From the NCBI RefSeq assembly GCF_017811155.1, contig NZ_JACVCV010000010.1, forward strand, positions 1-64,000: 64,000 nt of DNA, given 5' to 3'. Origin of the DNA: Lunatimonas salinarum (GTDB taxonomy: Bacteria > Bacteroidota > Bacteroidia > Cytophagales > Cyclobacteriaceae). The position numbers and the translations under genes are program-made. A model generated the notes under the pieces. It worked only from the letters and a program-made list of their open reading frames with translations, was not told the origin of the DNA and did not search any database. Positions 7,457 to 16,687 of this stretch are shown here, in pieces (the stretch's first letter is position 1; every line of letters begins with the position of its first letter).

Positions 7457-9118
7457 TTGAATATGTATTCCCTCCAGAGAGCTATCTATTGTAAAAAAAA
7501 AATATTACTTCCGGTCCTTGTTCTCTTTTTTCATTCTTGTCAATCCAACGATTCTTCAAAGAAGCTAATCAGTGAGATTCCAGATTCAGGAAGCCTACTA
7601 TCCAAAGAAATAACCTTGGACAGTACTGTTCTGATACCTGCAAAAATACTGGTGTTTCCCGACAAGGCGGTTATTTTTGACAATGGTAAAGAAGATTTGT
7701 TCAAGGTGTACAGATTGCCTGAATTCACCTTTTTGTACAGTTTTGGGGAAATTGGAGAAGGTCCCAATGAGTTTAGTTATGTAAATGAAAATTCGTTACA
7801 GGCCATGGACGATAATTTGGTAGTCGTCTCTGGTACAAACCTTATAAAAATAAAGCTGGAAAATGACAGTTCGGTGATGGGTGAGAGTATTGAGCTGTTC
7901 ATGTCAAATAGTTCGCCTGTAAATGGGTTAGTTATGATAGATGAATCCACCTATATTAGCGATATAATGGATGCCAAGCCAGGTGGGCCGGAACACCAAT
8001 TGGTTCATTTACAACGAGGAGAAGAGCTCACAACATTCGGTAAATATCCTGAACTATCCAATATTGAAAACAATAGTCAATTAGAACGTCTTTACCTCGA
8101 TTATGGGAAAAGGACAGTGGTTAACCCAAAAGATGGGAGGCTTGCGGCCTTTTACTTTTTCCAAAATCAGATAAAGTACTATAACAGTCAGGGCGAACTA
8201 ATGCAGCAAATAGAAATTGTAATGCCTCCAAAGAATGATTTGGAGGAAGAATTGAACATGTACAGGGTGGAACCGTTTGCTACCTCGACACATATCTATG
8301 TGATGTATGTAGGCAAACCCAAACGCGAAGTAATGAAACAACCTGAAATCTTCAGACCACACCTGGAAATCTGGGATTGGGACGGGAACTTGTTGGAACG
8401 CTTTACACTTGATCAACCACTCACTTCGTTTGCTGTTTCCGAAAAATTCCAAAAATTATACGGTTTTTCTTATTTTAAAGAAGATCTATTTTTTGAGTAT
8501 GATTTAAAACGAAGCATGATATCCGGCCCTAATATGGATAGAAGCCTTGAGGGGTTTTCAACCGAAATAGACATAGACTCGAAAAAAGGAGGTCAGGGTA
8601 ACAATCCAACTAGTGAGCACATTGCAGAGAACGATTATTACCGAATGGAGTTACCCTCAGGCTGGAAATATTCACAGGCAAGTCTGGAATCGAAAAATGT
8701 ATTGGGGGAAACTGACGAAATGTACGTGACCGGAGCAATTTTTATTAGTGAAAAGCTTGAAGAAAATTCCCTTTGCGGCGGTGCTTCGATGCAGGTGAAA
8801 ATTGCTTTTCCTAAAAAAGCGGATTTCGATTTTGATGGCCATTTGAAATCACTTGCAGACCAATTTAAGTCTAATACAAATTTAGACGCACTTATCATCA
8901 AGGAAGCAGATACTTCCAATGGTTCAAAGGGATACAGAATAAATTTTTCCAACCAGCTAACTGATCCAAACGGCCACAAATTTATTTCACGTTCTGAGGT
9001 GACCTTATTCGAAAAAGAGGGGAGGATAATTAACACAAACTTCACCAGTTGCCAATATGAGCATTATTATAAGGATGCACAAGCAGCTCTAGCTTCCCTA
9101 ACCCTAAAAGACAGATAA
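7457..9118 (+). CDS. TolB-like beta-propeller lipoprotein with extra C-terminal domain
   Basis: 553 residues. Signal peptide with lipobox HSC (Cys28). Residues 40-375 are a six-bladed propeller (GEIGEGPNEF near 96; final blade TLDQPLTSFAVSEKF) related to the one at 424. A linker (375-392) leads to about 155 further residues beginning YYRMELPSGWKY, a start typical of PsbP/DUF1795-like alpha-beta domains; that domain name is tentative. Neither other propeller in the window has this addition. Met3 at 7463 is an equally good start. Likely in one transcript with peptide 3. Confidence 0.8.
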   Translation: MNMYSLQRAIYCKKKILLPVLVLFFHSCQSNDSSKKLISEIPDSGSLLSKEITLDSTVLIPAKILVFPDKAVIFDNGKEDLFKVYRLPEFTFLYSFGEIGEGPNEFSYVNENSLQAMDDNLVVVSGTNLIKIKLENDSSVMGESIELFMSNSSPVNGLVMIDESTYISDIMDAKPGGPEHQLVHLQRGEELTTFGKYPELSNIENNSQLERLYLDYGKRTVVNPKDGRLAAFYFFQNQIKYYNSQGELMQQIEIVMPPKNDLEEELNMYRVEPFATSTHIYVMYVGKPKREVMKQPEIFRPHLEIWDWDGNLLERFTLDQPLTSFAVSEKFQKLYGFSYFKEDLFFEYDLKRSMISGPNMDRSLEGFSTEIDIDSKKGGQGNNPTSEHIAENDYYRMELPSGWKYSQASLESKNVLGETDEMYVTGAIFISEKLEENSLCGGASMQVKIAFPKKADFDFDGHLKSLADQFKSNTNLDALIIKEADTSNGSKGYRINFSNQLTDPNGHKFISRSEVTLFEKEGRIINTNFTSCQYEHYYKDAQAALASLTLKDR

Positions 9119-9217
9119 ACTTCGGGATGGGCAAAATAGTGATAAAGCAAAATGTCTGGATTCCTTCGATAAGATCAGAGATGCTTTCTTCGAATCTCTA
9201 ACCAAATCCAATACCCC

Positions 9218-9724
9218 ATGAAGACCGACAGTTTGATAGTAAATCTTATCAGTGTTTGTTTGCTGTGGCTGATTACCATGGCGTGCCACCCGAACAGATC
9301 GGGTAAGAATGGAAAAGAATTAACTTTCCCAACCAATCTAGCTGTGATTGAACCAAGCGGTTCGATTAAATTTGATAGTAGTTGGATCGACAGTAAATAC
9401 AAAGTCGTCGTGTTCATTGAAAAAGCGGGACCACATTCGACTATGGAGCTTGATTGGCAAACTACAATTTCAGAAAATAAAAATGTTGCATTCTTATTTT
9501 ATGTATCAGAAAAAGATTCTGCCAGACTGGTCAAGCATATGAAAGAAGTCAACTTTTCACACCCTGTCCTTTGGGATCCTGATAAAAAGTTCTACAAATC
9601 GAATATTATAGAAAATAATCTGTCTTTTATTTCTTTTTTGGTTAGAGAGGATAGGATAATAGAAATGGGGAATCCCACGATTCCCAACTTCCAGGAGAGA
9701 CTTGATGAATTAACGAAAGAATAA
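9218..9724 (+). CDS. Small lipoprotein with thioredoxin-like fold, no CxxC
   Basis: 168 residues. Signal peptide with lipobox MAC (Cys23). The body (KVVVFIEKAGPHSTMELDW, then FLFYVSEKDSARL, then HPVLWDPDKKFYKSN) follows the strand-helix order of AhpC/TlpA-like thioredoxin folds. The position of the redox CxxC has no cysteine, and Cys14 and Cys23 are both in the signal, so redox catalysis is unlikely. It lies 99 bp after propeller 3 and may belong to that cassette. Inferred envelope role, possibly with the Cys-rich peptide. Confidence 0.6.
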   Translation: MKTDSLIVNLISVCLLWLITMACHPNRSGKNGKELTFPTNLAVIEPSGSIKFDSSWIDSKYKVVVFIEKAGPHSTMELDWQTTISENKNVAFLFYVSEKDSARLVKHMKEVNFSHPVLWDPDKKFYKSNIIENNLSFISFLVREDRIIEMGNPTIPNFQERLDELTKE

Positions 9725-9846
9725 TTCCAGAAGTTATTTAGCGCTAAAACCCTGCCATTTTGACACCCTTTTGTTTTTGGAACAGGTCTTGATTACCCTG
9801 CTTCAGTTAACGTACGAAATTGTTTTAATCAAAATCATATAAAGCC

Positions 9847-11733
9847 ATGCAGGAAAAAGGTACCATTTCGATCCATACCGAAAATATTTTCCCCATTATC
9901 AAAAAATTTCTCTACTCAGACAATGAGATTTTTCTAAGAGAACTGGTTTCCAACGCAGTTGATGCCACACAGAAAATCAAGCGATTGGCCCAATTGGGTC
10001 AATACACAGGAGAGTTGGGAGATACCACCGTCAAGGTAAACTTTGACAAAGACAAAAAGACCATCACCGTATCCGACAGCGGATTGGGTATGACGGCGGA
10101 AGAAATCAAAAAGTACATCAACCAAATCGCTTTCTCCGGTGCAGCAGAATTCGTGGAGAAATTCAAAGAAGCCAAGGACGCCAATGAAATCATCGGTAAA
10201 TTTGGACTTGGCTTTTACTCCGCTTTCATGGTAGCCGATAAAGTGGAAATCCAAACCCTTTCCTATCTGGATGGAGCTGCACCCGCTAGCTGGACCTGCG
10301 ACGGCAGTACGGAATTTGAAATAGGCCCCGGAACCCGTACCACCCGCGGAACCGACGTGATCCTTTACGTCAACAGCGAATCCGAGGAGTTTCTGGAAAA
10401 GTTTAAGCTCCAGGAAATCTTGGACAAATACGCCAAATTCCTGCCTGTCCCTATCCAGTTTGGTACCAAAACAGAAAGTGTCGAAGATGGCGAGGACGAG
10501 GAAGGCAAGAAGAAATGGAAATCCGTGGAGGTAGACAACATCATCAACGACACCACGCCCATTTGGACCAAATCCCCCAATGAGCTAACGGACGAGGATT
10601 ACCTGAAATTCTACAAAGAGCTGTATCCCTTCAGTGAGGATCCGCTGTTCTGGATTCACCTAAATGTAGACTACCCGTTTAACCTTACCGGAGTCCTGTA
10701 TTTCCCAAAGGTCAAGAACGAATTTGAGCTACAGCGCAACAAAATCAAGCTTTTTAGCCGACAAGTCTTCATTACAGACGAAGTAAAGGACATCGTTCCT
10801 GAATTTCTGATGCTCCTGCACGGGGTGATCGACTCCCCTGACATTCCGCTAAACGTATCCCGAAGCTTCCTGCAAGCGGACGGCAACGTGAAAAAAATCA
10901 ACAACTACATCACCAAAAAGGTGGCCGATAAACTTTCGGAGCTTTTCAAAAAAGACCGGCAAGCTTATGAGGCGAAATGGAATGACATCGGCCTCTTTGT
11001 AAAATACGGCATGATCAGCGAGGATAAATTCTACGAAAAAGGCAAAGAATTTACCCTTTTGAAAAACACCGACGGTGCATTTTTCACGCTGAACGAGTAC
11101 AGCGACAAAGTAAAACCGATTCAGACCGACAAAAACGATCAGACCATTTACCTGTACGCGACAAACGTCAGCAAGCAGGATGCCTTCATCCAATCAGCCA
11201 ATAAGAAAGACTACGATGTGTTGGTGATGGATTCCCCGATTGACAGCCATTTCATCCAACACCTGGAAGGAAAGCTGGAAAAAACTTCCCTGAAACGCGT
11301 GGATTCTGATGTAGCCGAGAAGCTGATCCAGAAAGACGACGGCTATGCCAATTTGCTTACAGAGGAACAATCGACGAAGGTAAAAGAGGTTTTTGAAAAA
11401 GCTATCGCCAATAAAACGTACAGTGTGGAAGTGGAAAGCCTAAGCCCTGAAGAACTTCCAGTAACCGTGACGATGGACGAATTCATGCGGCGCATGAAAG
11501 ACATGGCCCAAACAGGCGGAGGCGGGATGTCCTTTTACGGATCCCTGCCAGACAGCTACAAAGTGGCCATCAACGGCAATCACGGTGTGATAGACAAGAT
11601 CCTAAAAGCAGAGAACGAAGAAGAACAGGCCAAATTGGCTAAGCAGGCATTTGACTTGGCCTTATTGGCGCAGGGACTGCTCACCGGCAAGGATCTTACG
11701 GACTTTGTAAAAAGAAGTGTAGGCATGCTCTAA
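9847..11733 (+). CDS. htpG: Molecular chaperone HtpG (Hsp90)
   Basis: 628 residues, normal length for bacterial Hsp90. ATP-dependent cytosolic chaperone. The GHKL ATPase motifs are clear: NAVDA at 36-40, DSGLGM at 77-82, and the lid/glycine loop GKFGLGFYSAF at 117-127. The middle domain carries the catalytic arginine region (LNVSRSFLQ), and the C-terminal dimerisation domain is complete. Single-gene unit ending at a strong terminator at 11756. Confidence 0.97.
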   Translation: MQEKGTISIHTENIFPIIKKFLYSDNEIFLRELVSNAVDATQKIKRLAQLGQYTGELGDTTVKVNFDKDKKTITVSDSGLGMTAEEIKKYINQIAFSGAAEFVEKFKEAKDANEIIGKFGLGFYSAFMVADKVEIQTLSYLDGAAPASWTCDGSTEFEIGPGTRTTRGTDVILYVNSESEEFLEKFKLQEILDKYAKFLPVPIQFGTKTESVEDGEDEEGKKKWKSVEVDNIINDTTPIWTKSPNELTDEDYLKFYKELYPFSEDPLFWIHLNVDYPFNLTGVLYFPKVKNEFELQRNKIKLFSRQVFITDEVKDIVPEFLMLLHGVIDSPDIPLNVSRSFLQADGNVKKINNYITKKVADKLSELFKKDRQAYEAKWNDIGLFVKYGMISEDKFYEKGKEFTLLKNTDGAFFTLNEYSDKVKPIQTDKNDQTIYLYATNVSKQDAFIQSANKKDYDVLVMDSPIDSHFIQHLEGKLEKTSLKRVDSDVAEKLIQKDDGYANLLTEEQSTKVKEVFEKAIANKTYSVEVESLSPEELPVTVTMDEFMRRMKDMAQTGGGGMSFYGSLPDSYKVAINGNHGVIDKILKAENEEEQAKLAKQAFDLALLAQGLLTGKDLTDFVKRSVGML

Positions 11734-11755
11734 GCAGCGCCTTCCCCCTCATTAA

Positions 11756-11790
11756 GAGCACTTGGAAACCGGGTTTCCAAGTGCTTTTTT
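11756..11790 (+). terminator. Rho-independent terminator after htpG
   Basis: GCACTTGGAAA and its complement TTTCCAAGTGC form an 11-bp stem around a short CCGGG loop, followed by TTTTTT. Lies 25 bp after the htpG stop and insulates the Rrf2 gene. Confidence 0.9.
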
Positions 11791-11823
11791 CGTTTACGAC
11801 CTCCTTGGTTTGGCAAAAAATGA

Positions 11824-11831
11824 TATTTTTG
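11824..11831 (+). promoter_or_regulatory. -7 promoter element of the Rrf2 gene
   Basis: TATTTTTG matches the Bacteroidota -7 consensus TAnnTTTG, 7 bp before the ATG at 11839. A TTG at 11805-11807 lies 16 bp upstream, a little closer than usual. The very short leader would leave almost no 5' untranslated region. Confidence 0.55.
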
Positions 11832-11838
11832 TAACTAT

Positions 11839-12255
11839 ATGCTATCTAAAAAGACCAAATACGCCTTCCACGCCCTTGTCTATTTGGGGAAAAATCAGGA
11901 AAAGGGAGCGATTTTAATTCAGGAAATCTCAGAAAAATACGGGATTTCCCACAAGTTTCTTGAAAACATCTTGCTGGAACTCAAGAAAGCCGGCTTTTTG
12001 GGCAGCAAAAAAGGCAAAGGCGGTGGATATTACCTGATAAAAGAACCCAAGGAAATCCAATTGTCCCGCATCATTCGCCTGCTTGACGGCCCCATTGCCC
12101 TCCTACCCTGCGTGAGTCTCAACTACTACGAGCCCTGCGAAGAATGCGAAAACCAGGCGACCTGCGGCCTCAACAAGGTCATGGCGAACGTCCGGGATGA
12201 GACACTTAAAATCCTGGAAATGAAAAGTCTTCAGGACATTTTGGAGAACGAATAA
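11839..12255 (+). CDS. Rrf2 family transcriptional regulator
   Basis: 138 residues. N-terminal winged helix (LSKKTKYAFHALVYL; KFLENILLELKKAGFL) with the KGKGGGYYL wing of Rrf2 proteins. C-terminal cysteines at 91, 100, 103 and 109 could bind an Fe-S cluster or act as a sulfur sensor. It sits directly before the sulfate-assimilation operon, same strand, so I infer it controls cysH-sir expression in response to cysteine or Fe-S status, as CymR/IscR relatives do. Confidence 0.9.
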   Translation: MLSKKTKYAFHALVYLGKNQEKGAILIQEISEKYGISHKFLENILLELKKAGFLGSKKGKGGGYYLIKEPKEIQLSRIIRLLDGPIALLPCVSLNYYEPCEECENQATCGLNKVMANVRDETLKILEMKSLQDILENE

Positions 12256-12294
12256 TTTTTTTCCATATACTCTATATATTTTGTAGGTTTTGTG

Positions 12295-12302
12295 TACTTT
12301 TG
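12295..12302 (+). promoter_or_regulatory. -7 promoter element before cysH
   Basis: TACTTTTG matches TAnnTTTG. No TTG at the preferred distance upstream, so the -33 part is weak, as expected for an activator-dependent promoter. The leader between it and the ATG at 12364 can form a small ATTAC/GTAAT hairpin near 12308-12325. I do not recognise a riboswitch in it. Confidence 0.5.
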
Positions 12303-12363
12303 TAACGTATTACCTTTCCCGTAATCAGCTCATTGGCGGCTTGTTTGCTCCAAGGAAAAGAAA

Positions 12364-13131
12364 ATGAAACTGGAAAGGAACAATAAATCACACGAACGAA
12401 ACATTGGTATGGCAGAGAACAAAACCCTAGCGCATCTTTCTGAACAGATTCAGCAGTTGGATATCGAGGACAGTTTCCGATTGCTATGTGATTTACACCC
12501 GGGAAAAATCGTCTTTTCTACCTCCCTCGGACAGGAGGACCAAGTAATCACGCAACTAATCGCCAAAAACAACCTGCCTGTACAAATCTTCACGTTGGAT
12601 ACGGGACGGCTCTTTTACGAAACCTATGATCTACTCGCCAAGACGGTAGTGAAATATAACCTAGATATCAAAACCTATTACCCTAACACGGAAAGTGTGG
12701 AAACTTTCGTGCTGGAAAAGGGTATTAATAGCTTCTACGAGTCTGTCGAAAACCGAAAGTCCTGTTGTTACATCAGGAAGGTGGAACCGCTAAAGAGAGC
12801 TTTGGCGGGCAACGAGATATGGGTGACGGGACTTCGCGCCGAGCAAAGCGCCAACCGACAAAAAATGCGCAAACTAGAGTGGGATCCCGCCAATCAAATC
12901 ATCAAATTCAACCCTCTGTTGGATTGGACGATGGATCAGGTGTTGGATTATATCCACAAGCATCACATTCCCTACAACCCCCTTCACGACAAGGGTTTCA
13001 TTAGTATCGGTTGCGCACCGTGTACCCGTGCCATAGAACCACACGAGGATCCACGGGCGGGCAGATGGTGGTGGGAAGCCTCCCATAAAGAGTGTGGACT
13101 CCACGAACAGGCTCCTGCGATCGAGAAATAA
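12364..13131 (+). CDS. cysH: Adenylyl-/phosphoadenylyl-sulfate reductase
   Basis: 255 residues; an alternative start is Met16 at 12409. Reduces activated sulfate to sulfite using thioredoxin. FSTSLGQEDQV (51-61) is the PP-loop-type nucleotide site. Cys134-Cys135, Cys217 and Cys220 are the four ligands of the [4Fe-4S] cluster typical of APS-using enzymes, and the C-terminal ECGLH (Cys244) is the catalytic motif. The cluster cysteines favour APS over PAPS as substrate. First gene of a four-gene operon; no cysD/cysN ATP sulfurylase follows as is common in related clusters. Confidence 0.95.
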   Translation: MKLERNNKSHERNIGMAENKTLAHLSEQIQQLDIEDSFRLLCDLHPGKIVFSTSLGQEDQVITQLIAKNNLPVQIFTLDTGRLFYETYDLLAKTVVKYNLDIKTYYPNTESVETFVLEKGINSFYESVENRKSCCYIRKVEPLKRALAGNEIWVTGLRAEQSANRQKMRKLEWDPANQIIKFNPLLDWTMDQVLDYIHKHHIPYNPLHDKGFISIGCAPCTRAIEPHEDPRAGRWWWEASHKECGLHEQAPAIEK

Positions 13132-13179
13132 CCATTACATTCAACAAGAGACTGACCTAATCAACAAAATTATAGCATC

Positions 13180-15282
13180 ATGCAAAGCTTCAGGACTGAA
13201 ATAGAAAACCCGGTGGTAGAGAAGGACATCATCGAACTGGAAAAAAAGATAGCCCTGTTCCGAGGCGGTAAGATTGACGAAGAGAAATTCAGAAGTTTAC
13301 GGTTGGCCAGAGGTATCTACGGACAACGGCAACCGGGAGTTCAAATGATCCGGATCAAGCTGCCGTATGGCAAAGTCTCCTCAGAACAGCTACACCGCAT
13401 CTGCAAAGTATCCGACGAGTATTCAACGGGCAGGCTGCACATCACTACCAGGCAGGATATCCAAATCCACTACGTAAGCTTAGACCGTACACCCGACCTT
13501 TGGGCAGAATTGGACAGAGACGATGTAACCATCCGGGAAGCCTGCGGCAACACGGTGCGAAACATTACGGCATCGGAAACTGCCGGAGTGGATCCTCTAG
13601 AGCCCTTTGACGTGACTCCCTATGCAGACGCTACCTTTAGGTATATGCTGAGAAATCCTGTTGGCCAAGAAATGGGTCGAAAATTCAAAATCAGCTTTTC
13701 TTCCAGTGAAGCTGATACCGCGTTGGCCTATTTGCATGACCTTGGGTTTATCGCGGTAGCTAAAAATGAAAACGGCCAAATGCTACGCGGATTCAAAGTG
13801 TTGCTGGGCGGAGGATTGGGTTCGCAGCCGCGCCACGCAGACGTGGTGTATGAATTTTTGCCTACCGACCAACTTATCCCCTTTGTAGAGGCGGTTGTAC
13901 GCGTATTTGACCGGCATGGTGAACGAGCCAAGCGGATGAAGGCCAGAATGAAGTTTCTTATTAGCGGCATAGGGCTGGAAGCATTTATGCAGTTAGTAGA
14001 GGAGGAAAAAACCGCGCTCCCTTTCAAGACCTACCCGATAGATCATGAAACGTACGAAAAGGCACAAACCCTCCCCAACCCTCCTTCGGTAGAAGTAGCC
14101 GAACCTTCGGACGATGCCTACCTGAAATGGCGTAAAACCAACGTATTCCCCCAAAAACAACCTGGCTTCTACACCTTGGGAATCCGGGTTCCCTTAGGAG
14201 ACTTTAGAACGGACGTAGCCCGCAAGCTGGCAGACCTGGTAAAAACCTACGCCAACAATGAAGTGCGGTTCACCTTGCGGCAGAATATCATCATCCGGGA
14301 CGTGAAGGAATCACTCATCCCTTTCTTCTATCAGGAATTGAAAGCGTTGAACATGGCTTCATTCGGCTACAATACGGTAGGAGATATCACCGCCTGCCCA
14401 GGCACAGACACTTGTAATCTGGGTATTGCCAGCAGTACCGGCGCAGCCGTGGTACTCGAAGAGGTAATTGCCAACGAATACCCCCAATACCTGCTGAACA
14501 GCGACCTTACCATCAAGATATCCGGATGTATGAATGCCTGCGGCCAGCACAACATGGCATCCATTGGGTTTCAGGGGATGTCCATCAAGGCGGGTAAAAA
14601 CGTGTTGCCTGCACTCCAAGTGCTATTGGGAGGAGCTACCCTAGGTGGAGGTCAGGGCATTTTCGCTGACAAAGTGATCAAAATACCCAGCAAGCGTGGC
14701 CCTGAAGCATTGCGTGCCCTGCTGGATGATTACGAGGAAAACGCGCAAAGCGAAGAGGTATTCCATGAATACTACCAACGCCAAGGTCAGATGTACTTCT
14801 ATGAACTGTTAAAACCCCTGGCCAGCACGGACGACCTGGTTCAGGCGGACTTTGTGGACTGGGGCAATGAGCAAGAGTATGTAAAAGCCATCGGTGTAGG
14901 AGAATGCGCCGGTGTCGTAATCGACTTGGTAGCAACCCTTATGTTGGAAGCCGAAGAAAAATTGGAACTTGCCCAGGAATGCTTTGGAACAGGAAAATGG
15001 TCTGACAGCATCTACCATACCTATGCGGCCATGGTCAATGCGGCCAAAGCCATTTTAACTTCCGAGAGCATCAATACAAACAGCTATGCGAACATCATCA
15101 GCTCGTTTGACGAACATCTAGCCGGTGCAGGAAAGGTAAATCTCAGCGAATCCTTCTCGGACATCGTCTATCAGATTAAGGCGAACGAACCATCCGAGCA
15201 ATTTGCGAACAAATACTTGGCTGACGCGAGAACGGTTTTCGAACAAATCAACGCCTACCGGGCAAAAGAAGTAAACGCATAA
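13180..15282 (+). CDS. Siroheme sulfite reductase with C-terminal HEPN-like domain
   Basis: 700 residues. Two ferredoxin-like half domains and two siroheme/Fe-S halves of the nitrite/sulfite reductase family. TACPGTDTC (Cys near 405 and 411) and GCMNACGQH (Cys near 450 and 454) bind the [4Fe-4S]-siroheme centre. Reduces sulfite to sulfide downstream of CysH. After about residue 555 comes an extra helical region (SIYHTYAAMVNAAKAIL) that looks like a HEPN fold and is not part of classical CysI or Sir. The operon context favours sulfite over nitrite. The stop overlaps the cobA start (TAATG). Confidence 0.9.
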   Translation: MQSFRTEIENPVVEKDIIELEKKIALFRGGKIDEEKFRSLRLARGIYGQRQPGVQMIRIKLPYGKVSSEQLHRICKVSDEYSTGRLHITTRQDIQIHYVSLDRTPDLWAELDRDDVTIREACGNTVRNITASETAGVDPLEPFDVTPYADATFRYMLRNPVGQEMGRKFKISFSSSEADTALAYLHDLGFIAVAKNENGQMLRGFKVLLGGGLGSQPRHADVVYEFLPTDQLIPFVEAVVRVFDRHGERAKRMKARMKFLISGIGLEAFMQLVEEEKTALPFKTYPIDHETYEKAQTLPNPPSVEVAEPSDDAYLKWRKTNVFPQKQPGFYTLGIRVPLGDFRTDVARKLADLVKTYANNEVRFTLRQNIIIRDVKESLIPFFYQELKALNMASFGYNTVGDITACPGTDTCNLGIASSTGAAVVLEEVIANEYPQYLLNSDLTIKISGCMNACGQHNMASIGFQGMSIKAGKNVLPALQVLLGGATLGGGQGIFADKVIKIPSKRGPEALRALLDDYEENAQSEEVFHEYYQRQGQMYFYELLKPLASTDDLVQADFVDWGNEQEYVKAIGVGECAGVVIDLVATLMLEAEEKLELAQECFGTGKWSDSIYHTYAAMVNAAKAILTSESINTNSYANIISSFDEHLAGAGKVNLSESFSDIVYQIKANEPSEQFANKYLADARTVFEQINAYRAKEVNA

Positions 15283-16055
15283 TGGAAAAAGCATTCCCAA
15301 AAGTCACCTTGGTTGGTGCAGGGCCGGGAGATCCTGAGCTGATCACCTTGAAGGGTGTATTGGCACTGAACAGGGCCGATGTGGTGCTTTACGATGCCCT
15401 GATAGATCCTACACTACTGCAACATGCGCCCGAACAGGCCCTTAAAGTATTTGTGGGCAAGCGAAACGGTAGCCGCATGAATCCTCAGCAAGATACCAAT
15501 GAACTCTGTGTGTATTATGCCAAGAAATACGGCCACGTGGTTCGGCTGAAGGGCGGAGACCCCTTTGTGTTTGGCAGAGGCGCTGAGGAAATTGACTATA
15601 TTCACCGATTCGGTATTCAAACGGAAGTGGTACCCGGAATATCGTCCTCTGTGGCAGTACCTGCATCTATGGGCATACCCGTCACCAAGAGAGGTGTTTC
15701 GGAAAGTTTTTGGGTCATCACGGGAACGACCTCATCGGGACAGCTTTCGGCCGATGTCAAGTTGGCCGCCCAGTCTACCGCCACTGTAGTGATACTGATG
15801 GGAACTGGCAAACTCCAGGAAATTACAGCGATTTACCAACGATTAGGACTGGGCAATATGCCCATAGCCCTCATCCAAAGTGGGACTACACAGGAAGCAA
15901 AGGTTGCCGCTGGGATAATGGACAACATTATTTGCAAAGTAGCCGAGCAAGAGATCTCCTCCCCCGCTGTGATTGTCATCGGTGAGGTGGTTCTGGAAAG
16001 TCCCAGGCTGATGGAGTGTTACCAAGAAGTCGTGCTAAGCAGACGATATGCCTAA
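15282..16055 (+). CDS. cobA: Uroporphyrinogen-III C-methyltransferase
   Basis: 257 residues. Uses SAM to make precorrin-2 for siroheme, the cofactor of the sulfite reductase just upstream. VGAGPGDPEL at 11-20 and GGDPFVFGRGAEE near 87-99 are the diagnostic SUMT motifs, and VVPGISS follows near 117. The ATG overlaps the preceding stop codon by one base, showing tight coupling. It lacks the CysG N-terminal domain, which is encoded separately by the next gene. Confidence 0.95.
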   Translation: MEKAFPKVTLVGAGPGDPELITLKGVLALNRADVVLYDALIDPTLLQHAPEQALKVFVGKRNGSRMNPQQDTNELCVYYAKKYGHVVRLKGGDPFVFGRGAEEIDYIHRFGIQTEVVPGISSSVAVPASMGIPVTKRGVSESFWVITGTTSSGQLSADVKLAAQSTATVVILMGTGKLQEITAIYQRLGLGNMPIALIQSGTTQEAKVAAGIMDNIICKVAEQEISSPAVIVIGEVVLESPRLMECYQEVVLSRRYA

Positions 16056-16067
16056 TCAAACGTACCC

Positions 16068-16652
16068 ATGAACGAACTTTATCCCGTATTCTTAAAAGTC
16101 TCCCAGCTGGACACCCTATTGGTGGGGGCTGGCTTTGTGGGCTTGGAAAAACTCACCTTTCTGCTAAAATCCAGCCCCAACGCACGGGTCACCGTGGTAT
16201 CCAAGGAAATTTCCGAGGCTGTGAGAGAACTCGTTCGCAACAAGGAAAACATCAAGCTCATCGAAGACTCCTATCATCCGGATTACTTGGAAAACCGACA
16301 CTTGGTGATTGCGGCGACGAACTTTCCCGAGATTAACAAAACCATCTACGAAGACTGTAAACAAAGATCCATTTTGGTAAATGTAGCCGATACCCCGGAC
16401 TGCTGTGACTTTTACCTAGGTGGAATCGTGACGAAGGGAAATGTGAAAATCGCCATCAGTACTAATGGGAAATCCCCCACTACGGCAAAGCGACTCCGAC
16501 AACTGCTCGAAGAAATCATTCCCGAAGACATCAATGAGATGGTAGAAAACATCCACAAATACAGGGAAACGCTAAAAGGAGACTTTGAATACAAAGTGGA
16601 AGCGCTGAACAGGCTTACCGAGGGGCTTATCCAAAAAGGCGAAAAAGTATAA
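16068..16652 (+). CDS. Precorrin-2 dehydrogenase/sirohydrochlorin ferrochelatase (Met8/CysG-N type)
   Basis: 194 residues. NAD-dependent oxidation of precorrin-2 and iron insertion to complete siroheme. N-terminal Rossmann region (LLVGAGFVGLEKLTFLL; the usual GGG is GAG here), DTPDCCDFYLGGIV, and the family stretch IAISTNGKSPTTAKRLR are all visible. Last gene of the operon, 12 bp after cobA, closed by the terminator at 16659. Confidence 0.92.
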   Translation: MNELYPVFLKVSQLDTLLVGAGFVGLEKLTFLLKSSPNARVTVVSKEISEAVRELVRNKENIKLIEDSYHPDYLENRHLVIAATNFPEINKTIYEDCKQRSILVNVADTPDCCDFYLGGIVTKGNVKIAISTNGKSPTTAKRLRQLLEEIIPEDINEMVENIHKYRETLKGDFEYKVEALNRLTEGLIQKGEKV

Positions 16653-16658
16653 ACCCAA

Positions 16659-16687
16659 AAAAAGCGGAGATCCTATCTCCGCTTTTT
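16659..16687 (+). terminator. Terminator of the sulfate-assimilation operon
   Basis: AGCGGAGAT (16663-16671) pairs perfectly with ATCTCCGCT (16675-16683) around CCT, flanked by A5 before and T5 after, so it may work in both directions. Confidence 0.9.

Noticed and set aside
1-9724. Dedicated maturation or export enzymes for the cassette peptides (radical SAM, C39 peptidase, LanM-like)
   Set aside because: None of the open frames in the region shows their motifs; they may exist outside the window, so processing is left open.
12256-12363. Possible riboswitch in the cysH leader
   Set aside because: Only a five-bp ATTAC/GTAAT hairpin is visible and none of the SAM or cobalamin signature sequences that I know.
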